Positions 1-7,172 of a stretch of DNA of 32,008 nucleotides are shown one piece after another; positions within the stretch are counted from its first letter, which is position 1, and each line of letters opens with the position of its first letter. Location: the NCBI GenBank assembly GCA_001785115.1, contig MFSU01000099.1, positions 1 to 32,008 on the forward strand, written 5' to 3'. The stretch is from Candidatus Muproteobacteria bacterium RBG_16_65_34. Its GTDB lineage: Bacteria > Pseudomonadota > Gammaproteobacteria > Acidiferrobacterales > Sulfurifustaceae. The translations under genes and the position numbers were made by a program. A model generated the notes under the pieces. It was given only the letters and a program-made list of their open reading frames with translations. It did not search any database and had not been told where the DNA came from.

Positions 1-129
1 GTCCTCACGCTCAACCCCGGCGTTCACCCCTTTGAAATCGAAGCGCGTGGCGACCTCGCGGTTGGCCTGGTCCACGGCATTCGTGACCTCCTGCATGTTG
101 ACCTCGGACACCACATCGAAAGAAGGCAT
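1..129 (-). CDS. yajQ: YajQ family nucleotide (c-di-GMP) binding protein, 5' part
   Basis: The first 43 codons of a minus-strand gene run off the left edge. The protein begins [15 protein letters not shown] and continues with an [12 protein letters not shown] segment. This is the diagnostic N-terminus of the YajQ/UPF0234 family (E. coli begins MPSFDIVSEVDMQEV), about 160 residues long when complete. YajQ proteins have two ferredoxin-like folds and bind nucleotides; in Xanthomonas a member acts as a cyclic di-GMP effector. The ATG is chosen because it matches the family start exactly. No strong ribosome binding site is visible just upstream. The family call is very secure; the physiological role here is unknown. 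Confidence 0.93.
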   Translation of the reverse strand, partial: MPSFDVVSEVNMQEVTNAVDQANREVATRFDFKGVNAGVERED

Positions 130-311
130 GGGCGGTTTGGCGTTTGCGGTTGGTGTGGTGCCCGGCGCCCTCGGCGATCCATGCGGGCGAATAAAGAGCG
201 CAGCCAGGCAGCGCAGCGAGCAGGGGCGCGGTGTTGGTGTTCGCTACTCTACCCAAGATGCACCGGGATGTGCAACACGATGATGTGTCCCGCGCGCCGG
301 CAGGCTGCCGG

Positions 312-1064
312 TCATGCGCGCCGGCGGTTTCCGCGCAGGGGCTTGTGCAGTTTCACCGGCGCGGCGCGACGGCGCATGCGCAGGTTGAGGAGCTCGACCG
401 ACACTGAGAACGCCATGGCGAAGTAGATGTAGCCCCTGGGGACGTGGAACTCGAGACCTTCGGCGATGAGCGCCGTGCCGACCAGGATCAGGAACGACAG
501 CGCCAGCATCTTGATGGTCGGGTGGTTGTCCACGAAGTCGCTGATGGCGCGCGCCGCGAACATCATCACCAGCACCGCCATCACGATCGCGAGCGCCATC
601 ACCGCCACCTGCTCGACCAGGCCGACGGCGGTGATCACCGAGTCGAGCGAGAACACGATGTCGATGACGGCGATCTGGATCAGCACCCCGGCGAAGGAGG
701 CAACCGCGCGGTGCTGCGCGCTCTCGGTCGTGCCCTCCAGGCTGGCGTGGATTTCACTGGTGCTCTTCACCAGCAGGAACAGCCCGCCGCCCAGCAGGAT
801 CAGGTCACGCCCGGAGATCTCCTGGCCGAGAAGCCCAAACAGCGGCGTGTTGAGGCTCATCACCCACACCAGCGACAGCAGCAGGGCGAGGCGCGTGATC
901 ATGGCGAGCGCCAGGCCGAGCACCCGCGCCTTGTGGCGCTGGCGCGCCGGTAAGCGTCCGACCAGGATGGAGATGAAAATAATGTTGTCGATGCCGAGGA
1001 CGATCTCAAGGGCCGTGAGCGTGGCGAGCGCCGCCCAGGCCTGCGGGTCGGAAAGCCATTCCAT
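312..1064 (-). CDS. TerC/YgdQ family integral membrane protein
   Basis: This is a 250-aa hydrophobic protein with about seven membrane segments. Two acidic membrane motifs typical of the TerC family are present: LEIVLGIDNIIF near residues 19-30 (Asp26) and DIVFSLDSVITAVG near 135-148 (Asp141). Length and N-terminus match the short YgdQ-like branch without CBS or CorC domains. TerC-family proteins are linked to metal efflux, notably manganese, and to tellurium resistance; the substrate here cannot be read from sequence. The start has a GGAG box 7 nt upstream. The C-terminus ends in a short arginine-rich tail. A yqhA-like gene lies 55 bp upstream on the same strand, so co-transcription is possible. 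Confidence 0.9.
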   Translation of the reverse strand: MEWLSDPQAWAALATLTALEIVLGIDNIIFISILVGRLPARQRHKARVLGLALAMITRLALLLSLVWVMSLNTPLFGLLGQEISGRDLILLGGGLFLLVKSTSEIHASLEGTTESAQHRAVASFAGVLIQIAVIDIVFSLDSVITAVGLVEQVAVMALAIVMAVLVMMFAARAISDFVDNHPTIKMLALSFLILVGTALIAEGLEFHVPRGYIYFAMAFSVSVELLNLRMRRRAAPVKLHKPLRGNRRRA

Positions 1065-1119
1065 ACGCGGTCTCCGGATGTCGGTTTCTTGTCCCGCCGG
1101 GCGGCGCGGGGCGAGCGGA

Positions 1120-1680
1120 TCAGTGGCGCTCTTTGCTGGCGTGCTTGGGGGTGCTCTCGGCGATCTTGTCCATGATCGCGAACAGCACGCCCGAGAGTAC
1201 GAGGGTGAAGTGAATGCCGACCTTCCAGGCGAGCTGCTTGTCCTCGATCGTCCAGGTGCCGAGCGTGCCCGGGGTGCCGACGTTGCCGACGTTGACGAAC
1301 GCCTTGAGGAGCTCGATGGCGGAGATCGCGACGATCGAGGCGATCACCTTGATCTTGAGGCCGGAGAAATCGACCTTGCCCATCCAGTCCGGGCGGTCCT
1401 CGTGGCCCGCGGTGTTGATTTTGGACACGAAGTTCTCATAGCCGCTGAAGATGACGATGAGCAGCAGGTTCGCGACCAGCGACATGTCCACCAGCGTCAG
1501 GATCATGAGGATGATATCGGACTCCGGGGCGCCCAGGACATGCGGTAAAAGATGAAAGAACTCCTGGCCGAACTTGATGAGCAGAATCACCACGCCGCCC
1601 ACCAGGCCGAGATAGAACGGCGCCAGCAGCCAGCGGCTGTTGAAGATCAGGACTTCCATGCCATGTTCGATTCTTTTCAT
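1120..1680 (-). CDS. YqhA family (UPF0114) inner membrane protein
   Basis: This 186-aa membrane protein starts MKRIEHGMEVLIFNSRWLLAP, a signature of the UPF0114/YqhA family (E. coli YqhA is about 164 aa). Membrane segments are visible near residues 18-38, 55-80 and 109-128, with a last one near 150-172. The family motif DMSLVANLLLIVIFSGYENF is conserved. The biochemical function of the family is unknown. The reading frame is clean and the length is slightly above the usual because of a longer C-terminal tail. It precedes the TerC-family gene on the same strand and may share its transcript. Confidence 0.88.
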   Translation of the reverse strand: MKRIEHGMEVLIFNSRWLLAPFYLGLVGGVVILLIKFGQEFFHLLPHVLGAPESDIILMILTLVDMSLVANLLLIVIFSGYENFVSKINTAGHEDRPDWMGKVDFSGLKIKVIASIVAISAIELLKAFVNVGNVGTPGTLGTWTIEDKQLAWKVGIHFTLVLSGVLFAIMDKIAESTPKHASKERH

Positions 1681-1821
1681 GATGGATGATTTGCTCTTTT
1701 GATATGTTTTGATGCACGTCAGCGGGAACTTGCTGTTTCCCGCAAGTCCACTCGACTGAGCGGAGCATTATCGTGGTCCTGAAAAAACTTTCAAGTTTGT
1801 GTGGCGGGTGGCCCGACGCTG

Positions 1822-2238
1822 TCACCTGGCAAAGATCTGGTTCATGTCGGCGAAGGCCTTGAATTCCAGCGCATTGCCGCTCGGGTCGAGAAAGAACATC
1901 GTCGCCTGCTCGCCGACTTGGCCCCGGAAGCGGATGTGCGGCTCGATGACGAACTTTACACCCGCACGGCGCAGGCGCTCGGCGAGTTCCCGCCACCCAT
2001 CCATACTCAGGATCACGCCGAAGTGCGGCACCGGCACATCGTCGCCGTCCACCGGGTTGTACGCGGCGATGCCGGCGCGGTCGGCGGCGAGATGCGCGAC
2101 GATCTGGTGACCGTACAGATCGAAGTCCACCCAGGCATCGCTCGATCGACCCTCGCGGCAGCCGAGCACGCCGCCGTAGAACGCCCGCGCCGCGGCGAGG
2201 TCGTGGACCGGAAACGCGAGATGGAATGGAGTGCTCAT
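1822..2238 (-). CDS. VOC (glyoxalase/dioxygenase fold) family protein
   Basis: A 138-aa single-module vicinal-oxygen-chelate protein. The N-terminal half contains [23 protein letters not shown] and the C-terminal half contains [16 protein letters not shown], the usual paired beta-alpha-beta-beta-beta modules. Candidate metal ligands are His near the start of the first module (FHLAFPV), a second His (VPHFGVIL) and Glu in NALEFK. It resembles the COG3565 group of predicted dioxygenases; the substrate is unknown. I start it at the ATG giving [11 protein letters not shown] three codons upstream is possible but less likely. No strong ribosome binding site is seen. The upstream space is filled by a short-unit repeat array. 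Confidence 0.85.
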   Translation of the reverse strand: MSTPFHLAFPVHDLAAARAFYGGVLGCREGRSSDAWVDFDLYGHQIVAHLAADRAGIAAYNPVDGDDVPVPHFGVILSMDGWRELAERLRRAGVKFVIEPHIRFRGQVGEQATMFFLDPSGNALEFKAFADMNQIFAR

Positions 2239-2250
2239 AAATATCAATGG

Positions 2251-2339
2251 ACAGGATTAACAGGATTACGCAGGATTAACAAGATTAAAGAAAATCTCGA
2301 ACTAATCCTGTGAATCCTGAAAAATCCTGTGAATCCTGT
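2251..2339. repeat. 9/10-bp unit array with inverted second half
   Basis: Four imperfect copies of ACAGGATTA (2251-2288) are followed after a short spacer by at least four copies of its reverse complement TAATCCTGT/GAATCCTG (2303-2339). The array fills the gap between the VOC start codon and the msrB stop codon and ends directly at that stop. A transcript could fold into a long imperfect hairpin. The same ACAGGATTA unit recurs at 9838-9864 after lysS. Confidence 0.85.
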
Positions 2340-2738
2340 CTATTCCTTTTTGTCCAGCTTGAGCGCCGCGGAGTTGATGCAGTAGCGCAGTCCCGTGGGC
2401 TCCGGCCCGTCGGGAAAGACATGCCCGAGATGCGCCCCGCACTGGCGGCAGCGCACCTCGGTGCGGCGCATGCCGATACTCCGATCCTCCTCCGCGGCGA
2501 GATTTCCCGGATCGAGCGGCGCATAAAAGCTCGGCCAGCCGCTGCCGGAGTCGTATTTGGTTTCGGAGTCGAAGAGCGGCGCGCCGCAACAGACGCAGCG
2601 GTAGACGCCTTGGTCGTGGCAGTCGGAGTATTTTCCCGTGAAAGCGCGCTCGGTGCCTTTCTCGCGCGTGATGCGATACTGCTCGGGTGTGAGCATCTGC
2701 TTCCATTCCTCGTTGGTTTTCGCGACCTTCCAGTCCAT
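2340..2738 (-). CDS. msrB: Peptide-methionine (R)-S-oxide reductase MsrB
   Basis: A 132-aa MsrB that reduces the R epimer of methionine sulfoxide in oxidised proteins. The zinc site is complete: C48-x-x-C51 ([10 protein letters not shown]) and C97-x-x-C100 ([13 protein letters not shown]). The catalytic cysteine is C120 in RYCINSAAL. The SGSGWPSF motif near residue 64 is also present. The protein is cytoplasmic (no signal peptide) and full length for a stand-alone MsrB. A strong ribosome binding site (GGAGGTG) precedes the ATG. It lies 15 bp downstream of a PiuC/YbiX-like dioxygenase gene on the same strand, so the two probably form an operon. Confidence 0.96.
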   Translation of the reverse strand: MDWKVAKTNEEWKQMLTPEQYRITREKGTERAFTGKYSDCHDQGVYRCVCCGAPLFDSETKYDSGSGWPSFYAPLDPGNLAAEEDRSIGMRRTEVRCRQCGAHLGHVFPDGPEPTGLRYCINSAALKLDKKE

Positions 2739-2753
2739 GGCGCACCTCCGTGG

Positions 2754-3428
2754 CTAGAGTTCGCTCCACATGCGCACCAGGTTCACGTACGCCGCGTTCA
2801 CCTGGGCGGTTTCCTCGGCCTGCGGCGCGTCGGCCAGCAGCTTCTCGCGCGCCAGGTTGAGCCCGTAGAGCAGCTCGCGCCGCGCCGGGTCGCGCACCAG
2901 GCTTTGCACCCAGGTGACGGCCACGAGCCGCTCGCCGCGCGTGACTTCGGCGACGCGATGCCGGCTCGAGGCGGGGTACATCACCGCGTCACCGGCCGGC
3001 AGCTTCATCTTATTTTCACCGAAGGCGGTGTGGATGACCAGTTCGCCGCCGTCGTAATCCCCAGGATCATTGAGGAAAATCGTGATCGCGATGTCGGTGC
3101 GGTAGAGTCCGGCCGCGCCGCCCATGATCGGGTCGTCCACGTGATCGCCGTAGCGCATGCCGGGGACGTAGCGCGCGTAAAAAGGGGCGGCGACCTTGAG
3201 CGGCAGCGCGCCCGCGCGGTAAACCGGATGGCGCACGAGGTCACCCATGACCAGATCGTCGAGCCGCGCGAGGTCCTGCGCGCCGCGTTCGGCCTCCTGG
3301 TTGTTTTTCACGCGCGCCGCGGCGAGACCGGCGGAGGCCTTGCCGTCCACGAACTTCACGCGCGCGAGCATCTCGCGCGCGCCCTGGAGCTGGTCGGGAG
3401 TAAGGATACTTTTCAGATGGAGCAGCAT
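2754..3428 (-). CDS. PiuC/YbiX-type Fe(II)/2-oxoglutarate dioxygenase (PKHD hydroxylase family)
   Basis: A 224-aa protein of the length of E. coli YbiX (225 aa). The metal facial triad is visible: H96-x-D98 in MRYGDHVDDPIMG and H157 in SSRHRVAEV, followed by Arg167 in RGERLVAVTW, the expected 2-oxoglutarate binder. The core motif DYDGGELVIHTAFGE is well kept. Members of the family are often found near TonB siderophore receptors and under iron control, but no receptor gene is present here. The hydroxylation substrate is unknown. It is the upstream gene of a probable two-gene operon with msrB. The ATG chosen gives the family start MLLHLKSILTPDQL. Confidence 0.93.
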   Translation of the reverse strand: MLLHLKSILTPDQLQGAREMLARVKFVDGKASAGLAAARVKNNQEAERGAQDLARLDDLVMGDLVRHPVYRAGALPLKVAAPFYARYVPGMRYGDHVDDPIMGGAAGLYRTDIAITIFLNDPGDYDGGELVIHTAFGENKMKLPAGDAVMYPASSRHRVAEVTRGERLVAVTWVQSLVRDPARRELLYGLNLAREKLLADAPQAEETAQVNAAYVNLVRMWSEL

Positions 3429-3436
3429 GGAAAGCG

Positions 3437-3512
3437 ATCAGCGCTCAGCACTCAGCGGTCAGCTTAAACCGAAAGCGGTCGCGCTGAAAGCTGATCGCTG
3501 ATGGCTGATAGC
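3437..3512. repeat. 7-bp unit array (TCAGCNN / GCTGANN), inverted halves
   Basis: Four consecutive heptamers built on TCAGC (3437-3465) are followed, after a 17-bp spacer, by GCTGA heptamers in the opposite sense (3483-3512). The array occupies almost the whole gap between the TSUP gene stop and the dioxygenase start. It can fold as a hairpin in RNA from either strand. Confidence 0.85.
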
Positions 3513-3515
3513 GCT

Positions 3516-4229
3516 TCATCTGTAAAACAGCGTCAGCCCGCCGAAGAGGATCATCCACGCCACCACGCGGCGGAATACCTGTTCGTTGATGTGCAGGTGC
3601 AGTTGGTTGCTGAACCAGAGCGTGATCGCCAAGAACGGTCCGCTGAACACCATCATTTGCGCGATCTGTTCGGTATAGGTGCCGTGTAACAGGTACTCGA
3701 CGGCGCGCAGACTGTTCATCGCCAGAAAAAACGCAAAGGCGTAGTGGCGCACTGCGGCCTTTTCCGGAAACGTCGCCAGCAAGCGCGTCATGGCAATTGG
3801 CCCGCTGATGCCGAACATCGCCTGCGAGGTGCCGGCGAGCGTATCCATGACGCGCATCCCCTTTGGCCCGAACCGCGCGCGGTGCGGCGCGATCACCAGA
3901 AACAGTCCCGCCGCCGTGATCGCCGAGGCGAGCAGCATCTGGAATACCGTCGCCGAGAAGTAATAGAAGAGGGCGAATCCCGCGATCGCGCCGAGTCCCG
4001 CGAAGAACAGCATGCGCGCCATGAATCGGGCGTCCACCTTTTTGGGCGAGCGGATCAGTCCGATCGCGGCAACCAGAATCTGCGGCAGCACCGAGTAAAC
4101 GACGAGCGTCTTCGTGTCGTAGAAGAAGCTCAGCAGCGGCAGCATCAGAATCGTGCCGGCGAGACCGAAGACGATCTCGAAGGTGTAGGTGAGGACGCAG
4201 ACGGCGGTGAGGACGGCAAGCGCGAGCAT
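3516..4229 (-). CDS. TSUP (TauE/SafE) family membrane transporter
   Basis: A 237-aa protein with about seven to eight membrane segments and the family-like N-terminus with a FEIVFGLAGTILMLPLL motif, then a second repeat around GTSQAMFGISGPI. TSUP proteins export or import sulfite, sulfonates and other small organic anions; the substrate here cannot be told. The length is typical. The start ATG overlaps the stop codon of the preceding 40-codon broken reading frame (ATGA), so translation may once have been coupled to that gene. There is no associated sulfur-metabolism gene in the window. Confidence 0.87.
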   Translation of the reverse strand: MLALAVLTAVCVLTYTFEIVFGLAGTILMLPLLSFFYDTKTLVVYSVLPQILVAAIGLIRSPKKVDARFMARMLFFAGLGAIAGFALFYYFSATVFQMLLASAITAAGLFLVIAPHRARFGPKGMRVMDTLAGTSQAMFGISGPIAMTRLLATFPEKAAVRHYAFAFFLAMNSLRAVEYLLHGTYTEQIAQMMVFSGPFLAITLWFSNQLHLHINEQVFRRVVAWMILFGGLTLFYR

Positions 4230-4351
4230 CAGCGCACCGGTGCGGAATGCGGGATGCGGAGCGCGGAACGGACGATCATCTCCCGGCAGAGGTCGGGCGC
4301 GAGCGCATTCGGGATTTCATAGGTGAAGCTGAGCGGTTTGATTTCGCGCAT
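4229..4351 (-). pseudogene. N-terminal remnant of a 2OG-Fe(II) oxygenase (prolyl-4-hydroxylase-like)
   Basis: A 40-residue frame begins MREIKPLSFTYEIPNAL and continues APDLCREMIVR. The pattern 'yeIPnaLspdlCremI' is how many prolyl-hydroxylase-like 2OG oxygenases start. After this the residues are encoded by a 7-bp repeat array (4242-4269) and the frame ends on the TGA overlapping the next ATG. All catalytic parts (HxD...H) are missing, so the gene is a fragment. A GTG eight codons upstream (4375) is also in frame. The assignment rests on a short stretch and on resemblance, not on a search. Confidence 0.5.
4242..4269. repeat. Four tandem 7-bp units GCGGRNY inside a broken gene
   Basis: Four head-to-tail heptamers: GCGGAAT, GCGGGAT, GCGGAGC, GCGGAAC. 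They sit exactly where the 2OG-oxygenase-like frame loses its family similarity. The unit length matches the other 7-bp arrays in the window, but the core word differs. No inverted half is seen. Confidence 0.75.
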
Positions 4352-4383
4352 GAACGGCCGTCCGAGACCCTCCACCGCGCGGC

Positions 4384-5466
4384 TCAGTGTTTCTGGTTCA
4401 TCGCGGGGACCGCGCAGACCGGGGTGGCGCCGGCGGATGCCGCGAGCAGGCGCTCGATTGCGGCTTCCGCGTCCGCGCCGCCCGTGCGATGCGCGGCGAG
4501 CAGCCGCTGCGCCAACTCGAGCCAGTGCGCCTCGCCCTCGGCGATCGCCGCGCGCAGCGGCTCGATGTCATCGCGCGCAACCCAGCGGCGATAGCTTTCG
4601 AGCGCCTGCGGGAAAAGCTCGCGGCGCATGCCGGTGAAACAGGCGAAGTAAAAGTGCAGCGCCGGGGTATTGCGCCGCTCGATGAGCGTGGGCAGGGTGG
4701 AGGCGCAGTCCGCCAGAAGATCGCGGACCGCGCGCACCGCGATCTCGGTCCTGGAGCGTGCGAGCGCCGCGCGCATCGCGCCCCAGTCCGCGCCCAGACG
4801 TTCGCCCGCGAGCGCCTCACCCAGCTCGTGCAGGATCATGGTCTCGGTCTCGTTCTGCGTCATGCGATCGAGCGCGCCCTCCGCGTCGGCCTCGAAGTCG
4901 TAACAGGCGAGGGCGCGACTCATGGCCTCGTTCCGCCGGTTCCAGCGCCACTCCTCGATCTTCTCCCACAGAAACCGGCGCACCGACTCCTGGCGCACGA
5001 AGATCGTGTCGCCTTGCAGCATCGCGGGTGGCGCCTCGAGGTCGCGGGCATACTCGCAGGAGGAGACGACAACGGTATGGCCGGCGCGCTCCTCTTTGTG
5101 CAACAGCGTGCCGAGGAAGAAATGCGGTTTGTGGAAGCGGCCGTAGCCGCCGCTGTAGACATAGCCTCGCGGGATCAGCTCGCGGTTTGCGGTCTCGGTG
5201 TCGAACGGGTCGGAGGCGCCGCGCTCCAGCGGCAGCGGCTCGAAGGCGCTCGCTTCCAGTCCCTGCCACATCGCCTCGCGCTCGTCGAGCCAGGCGCTCA
5301 CGTCCTGTTGCGGCAGGTTGTACGAGAACGACAGTTGATGCTCCCAGCGGTAATACTCGCGCATCTTCATGAGAAAGACGCAGAGTGTGAAATCGCCGGC
5401 GTGCCGCGCATCGGAGATGTGGCAGTTCTTCTGGACTGTATTGGCGAGGAGTCCCAGGTTCAGCAT
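4384..5466 (-). CDS. Sfum_1244-like family protein of unknown function
   Basis: A 360-aa soluble protein. The N-terminus (MLNLGLLANTVQKNCHISD, then ARHAGDFTLCVFLMKMREYYRWE) matches what I recall of the Sfum_1244 family, a conserved group with no known activity. Further landmarks are GYVYSGGYGRFHKPHFFLG, SCEYARDLEAPPAM and a Trp-rich LWEKIEEWRWNRRNEAM stretch. There are no membrane segments and no recognisable catalytic motif; several conserved Cys and His residues could bind metal. I start it at the internal ATG at 5466, which fits the family start, rather than at a frame extension of 62 codons upstream that reads into the promoter region. The family name is from memory; the reading frame itself is certain. 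Confidence 0.75.
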   Translation of the reverse strand: MLNLGLLANTVQKNCHISDARHAGDFTLCVFLMKMREYYRWEHQLSFSYNLPQQDVSAWLDEREAMWQGLEASAFEPLPLERGASDPFDTETANRELIPRGYVYSGGYGRFHKPHFFLGTLLHKEERAGHTVVVSSCEYARDLEAPPAMLQGDTIFVRQESVRRFLWEKIEEWRWNRRNEAMSRALACYDFEADAEGALDRMTQNETETMILHELGEALAGERLGADWGAMRAALARSRTEIAVRAVRDLLADCASTLPTLIERRNTPALHFYFACFTGMRRELFPQALESYRRWVARDDIEPLRAAIAEGEAHWLELAQRLLAAHRTGGADAEAAIERLLAASAGATPVCAVPAMNQKH

Positions 5467-5502
5467 GGCGCGCACCGAAACGCATCCGTCGTTTATGGGC
5501 AA

Positions 5503-5531
5503 AGTATATGCCCGGCCTCCATGCGGAAACC
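5503..5531 (-). promoter_or_regulatory. Possible sigma-70 promoter for the Sfum_1244-like gene
   Basis: On the minus strand a TATACT box (5503-5508) lies 36 bp before the chosen ATG. The -35 position 17 bp upstream reads GGTTTC, a poor match. The space is a 209-bp divergent intergenic region. If this -10 is used, the longer start upstream of it could not be translated from this transcript, which supports the shorter protein. Confidence 0.3.
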
Positions 5532-5675
5532 AGCATGAATTTTGCGCGGCTATGGCCGCTGCGGCGTCGAGACCTTCTACTTTGGGGGTATCGCTTAGGT
5601 GATATCGATCCGGCCTCGATTTCTGGTTATTTATCAGGTTTACTGCCGGCAACGGCTTTCGATCGGGAGAACGTC

Positions 5676-5876
5676 ATGGACAAGACCTATCATGAAACCA
5701 TCGGCAAGATGGAAAAGCAGGGCGTGGATAGGGAATACATCAACGGTTGGGCCAGCGGATTTCTGCATAACCCCAGGCGCGAGGAGCAGCGTCTGACGCA
5801 GGCGTATGAGGCCGGGTATGCCGACGGCCACGCGGGCAAGACCGACGGCTTCGGATCCTGGGCGAAGAAGCTCTGA
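5676..5876 (+). CDS. Small conserved-looking protein of unknown function (66 aa)
   Basis: A 66-aa, charged, probably helical protein, MDKTYHETIGKMEKQGV at the start, with a central YINGWASGFLHNPRREEQRL and an end AYEAGYADGHAGKTDGFGSW. The AYEAGYADG turn is a motif shared loosely with small ribosome-associated proteins such as RMF, but I would not assign that role. The start is chosen because a GGGAGA box sits 5 nt before this ATG; the frame is open further upstream without a ribosome site. It stands divergent to the Sfum_1244-like gene. A G+C-rich inverted repeat follows the stop (5878-5900). Confidence 0.7.
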   Translation: MDKTYHETIGKMEKQGVDREYINGWASGFLHNPRREEQRLTQAYEAGYADGHAGKTDGFGSWAKKL

Positions 5877-5905
5877 CGCCACGCCGCCGCGGCGCGGCGC
5901 CCCGG

Positions 5906-6334
5906 CTACCCGCCGCGCTGCGCCCGGTCGTACCATTTCCGGGCCTCCGGCTCGTTCTGCGGCACGCCCAGGCCTTGCTCGTACATCATCCCCAGGGTCA
6001 TCTGCGACCCGGCGAGACCTTGTTCCGCCGCTTTTTGAAACCAGCGAAACGCCTCGGCCGCGTTCTTCGGCGCGCACTCGCCCTGCAGGTACATGAAGCC
6101 CAGGCCGTGCTGGGCGAGGGCGATGCCCTGCTCGGCGGCGGCGCGCATCCACTTGAACGCCAGGAGATCGTTTTTGACGACCCCAAGGCCGTTCTGATGC
6201 ATGATCGCCATGCGATACTGGGCCCGCGGGTCGCCCTGTTCCGCGAGCGGCGAGAGCAGCTTGAGCGCGTTGGCGAACTCCTTGGCCTCGAAGGCGGCGA
6301 TACCGCTCGCAAGCTCCATGTTGGGCTCGGACAT
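5906..6334 (-). CDS. Sel1-like repeat protein
   Basis: A 142-aa protein made of about three Sel1-like (TPR-related) helical repeats. The repeat consensus AQYRMAIMHQNGLGV..DLLAFKWMRAAAEQG is followed by AQHGLGFMYLQGECA..AEAFRWFQKAAEQG and then SQMTLGMMYEQGLGV..EARKWYDRA. These proteins are scaffolds for protein-protein contacts; the partner is unknown. There is no signal peptide, so a cytoplasmic site is likely. The start MSEPNMELASG is chosen because a GGAGTGA box precedes it; an upstream in-frame ATG lacks one. Confidence 0.88.
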   Translation of the reverse strand: MSEPNMELASGIAAFEAKEFANALKLLSPLAEQGDPRAQYRMAIMHQNGLGVVKNDLLAFKWMRAAAEQGIALAQHGLGFMYLQGECAPKNAAEAFRWFQKAAEQGLAGSQMTLGMMYEQGLGVPQNEPEARKWYDRAQRGG

Positions 6335-6415
6335 CGATTCACTCCGGTCGGAATTCGTGTGGAGAGATTGTGCCAAAGCCGACGCCCCGGCGCACGCGTA
6401 GGCCCATAAAAATTA

Positions 6416-6491
6416 ACCACAGAGGACACAGAGAACACAGAGGATTTTTTTGGATGGATCATTTCTCTGTGCTCTCTGTGCCCTCTGTGGT
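6416..6491. repeat. 9-bp unit array (CACAGAGRA) with inverted second half
   Basis: Three CACAGAGGA-type units (6416-6444) are followed by three TCTCTGTGC-type units in the opposite sense (6463-6491), with an 18-bp T-rich middle. The two arms are nearly perfect reverse complements and would form a stem of about 28 bp. The element lies in the gap between the divergently oriented Sel1 gene and the 187-aa gene, 36 bp before the latter's start codon, so it could affect its transcript. Confidence 0.88.
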
Positions 6492-6526
6492 GAAATATCG
6501 ACCTGTCCGCTTGAGAGAAAGCCGCC

Positions 6527-7090
6527 ATGGCGCTGCGTTTGAAAACCCGCTTCAGCACCAAGGGTCCCAAGACCCTGGAGCAACGCGCGACGGTGATTTC
6601 GAGCAACCTCTGGCGCATCGCGCAGCATGCGGCGCGCCACATGGAGGTCGAGGGCCTCAAGCTGGGCGGGGACCGGCAGGTGGCGCGGGTGATCGTCGAG
6701 TTCATCGCCTTCCAGGTGCAGATTGCGGACCGCATCGTTTATGGGCAGCTCGCCGAGGACGACCGCCGCACGCTCATCAACGCCCTCGGCCGGCAGCTTG
6801 CGCGCAACGTGCAGGAGAACCTCGCCGAGTTTATCGGTCCGGGGGAGTACGCCGAGTCTTTTGTCGGCACGCTCAATGCGCGCTTCGCCGAGTACGCGGA
6901 CTGCGCGTATACGGAGAAGGGACCGAGCTATAACTTCGTGCGCATCCTCGGGGAGAAGGTGGCCGAGGCGATGGCCGCCACCGAAACCAAATGGGTGCTG
7001 GAGCATGTGATGGAGATCGAGGCGCCGGAGGTGGTGAATGCCACCAGGAAGCTGGTCGGAGAAGTGCTCGGCGTGAAGACCGGCGGATAG
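6527..7090 (+). CDS. Conserved-looking protein of unknown function (187 aa)
   Basis: A 187-aa, mainly helical soluble protein with a clean start (GAGAG box about 10 nt before ATG). Features that can be seen are RATVISSNLWRIAQHAARHM near the N-terminus, VIVEFIAFQVQIADRIVYG, a DDRRTLINALGRQLARNVQEN helix, and the C-terminal KWVLEHVMEIEAPEVVNATR. There is no signal peptide, membrane segment or known catalytic motif. I do not recognise a named family but the composition and codon use are those of a real gene and I recall similar proteins in other proteobacteria. It lies just upstream of prfB on the same strand. Confidence 0.75.
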   Translation: MALRLKTRFSTKGPKTLEQRATVISSNLWRIAQHAARHMEVEGLKLGGDRQVARVIVEFIAFQVQIADRIVYGQLAEDDRRTLINALGRQLARNVQENLAEFIGPGEYAESFVGTLNARFAEYADCAYTEKGPSYNFVRILGEKVAEAMAATETKWVLEHVMEIEAPEVVNATRKLVGEVLGVKTGG

Positions 7091-7172
7091 AACAGACTTA
7101 AATGACAATTCATAACCAACTGATAATACGATACAATCATTGCACCTCGTGACCGCAAACATGACGCCGACC

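Noticed and set aside
444-953. Long plus-strand open frame opposite the TerC-family gene
   Set aside because: It is the antisense shadow of a clear membrane protein; the translation is rich in His, Arg and Asp with no motif.
1722-1747. Inverted repeat GCGGGAA...TTCCCGC between the yqhA-like and VOC genes, as a terminator
   Set aside because: The stem is short, two alternative pairings compete, and neither strand has a T run after it.
2251-2339. The ACAGGATTA array as a CRISPR array
   Set aside because: Units are only 9-10 bp, there are no unique spacers of 25-40 bp, and no cas genes are present.
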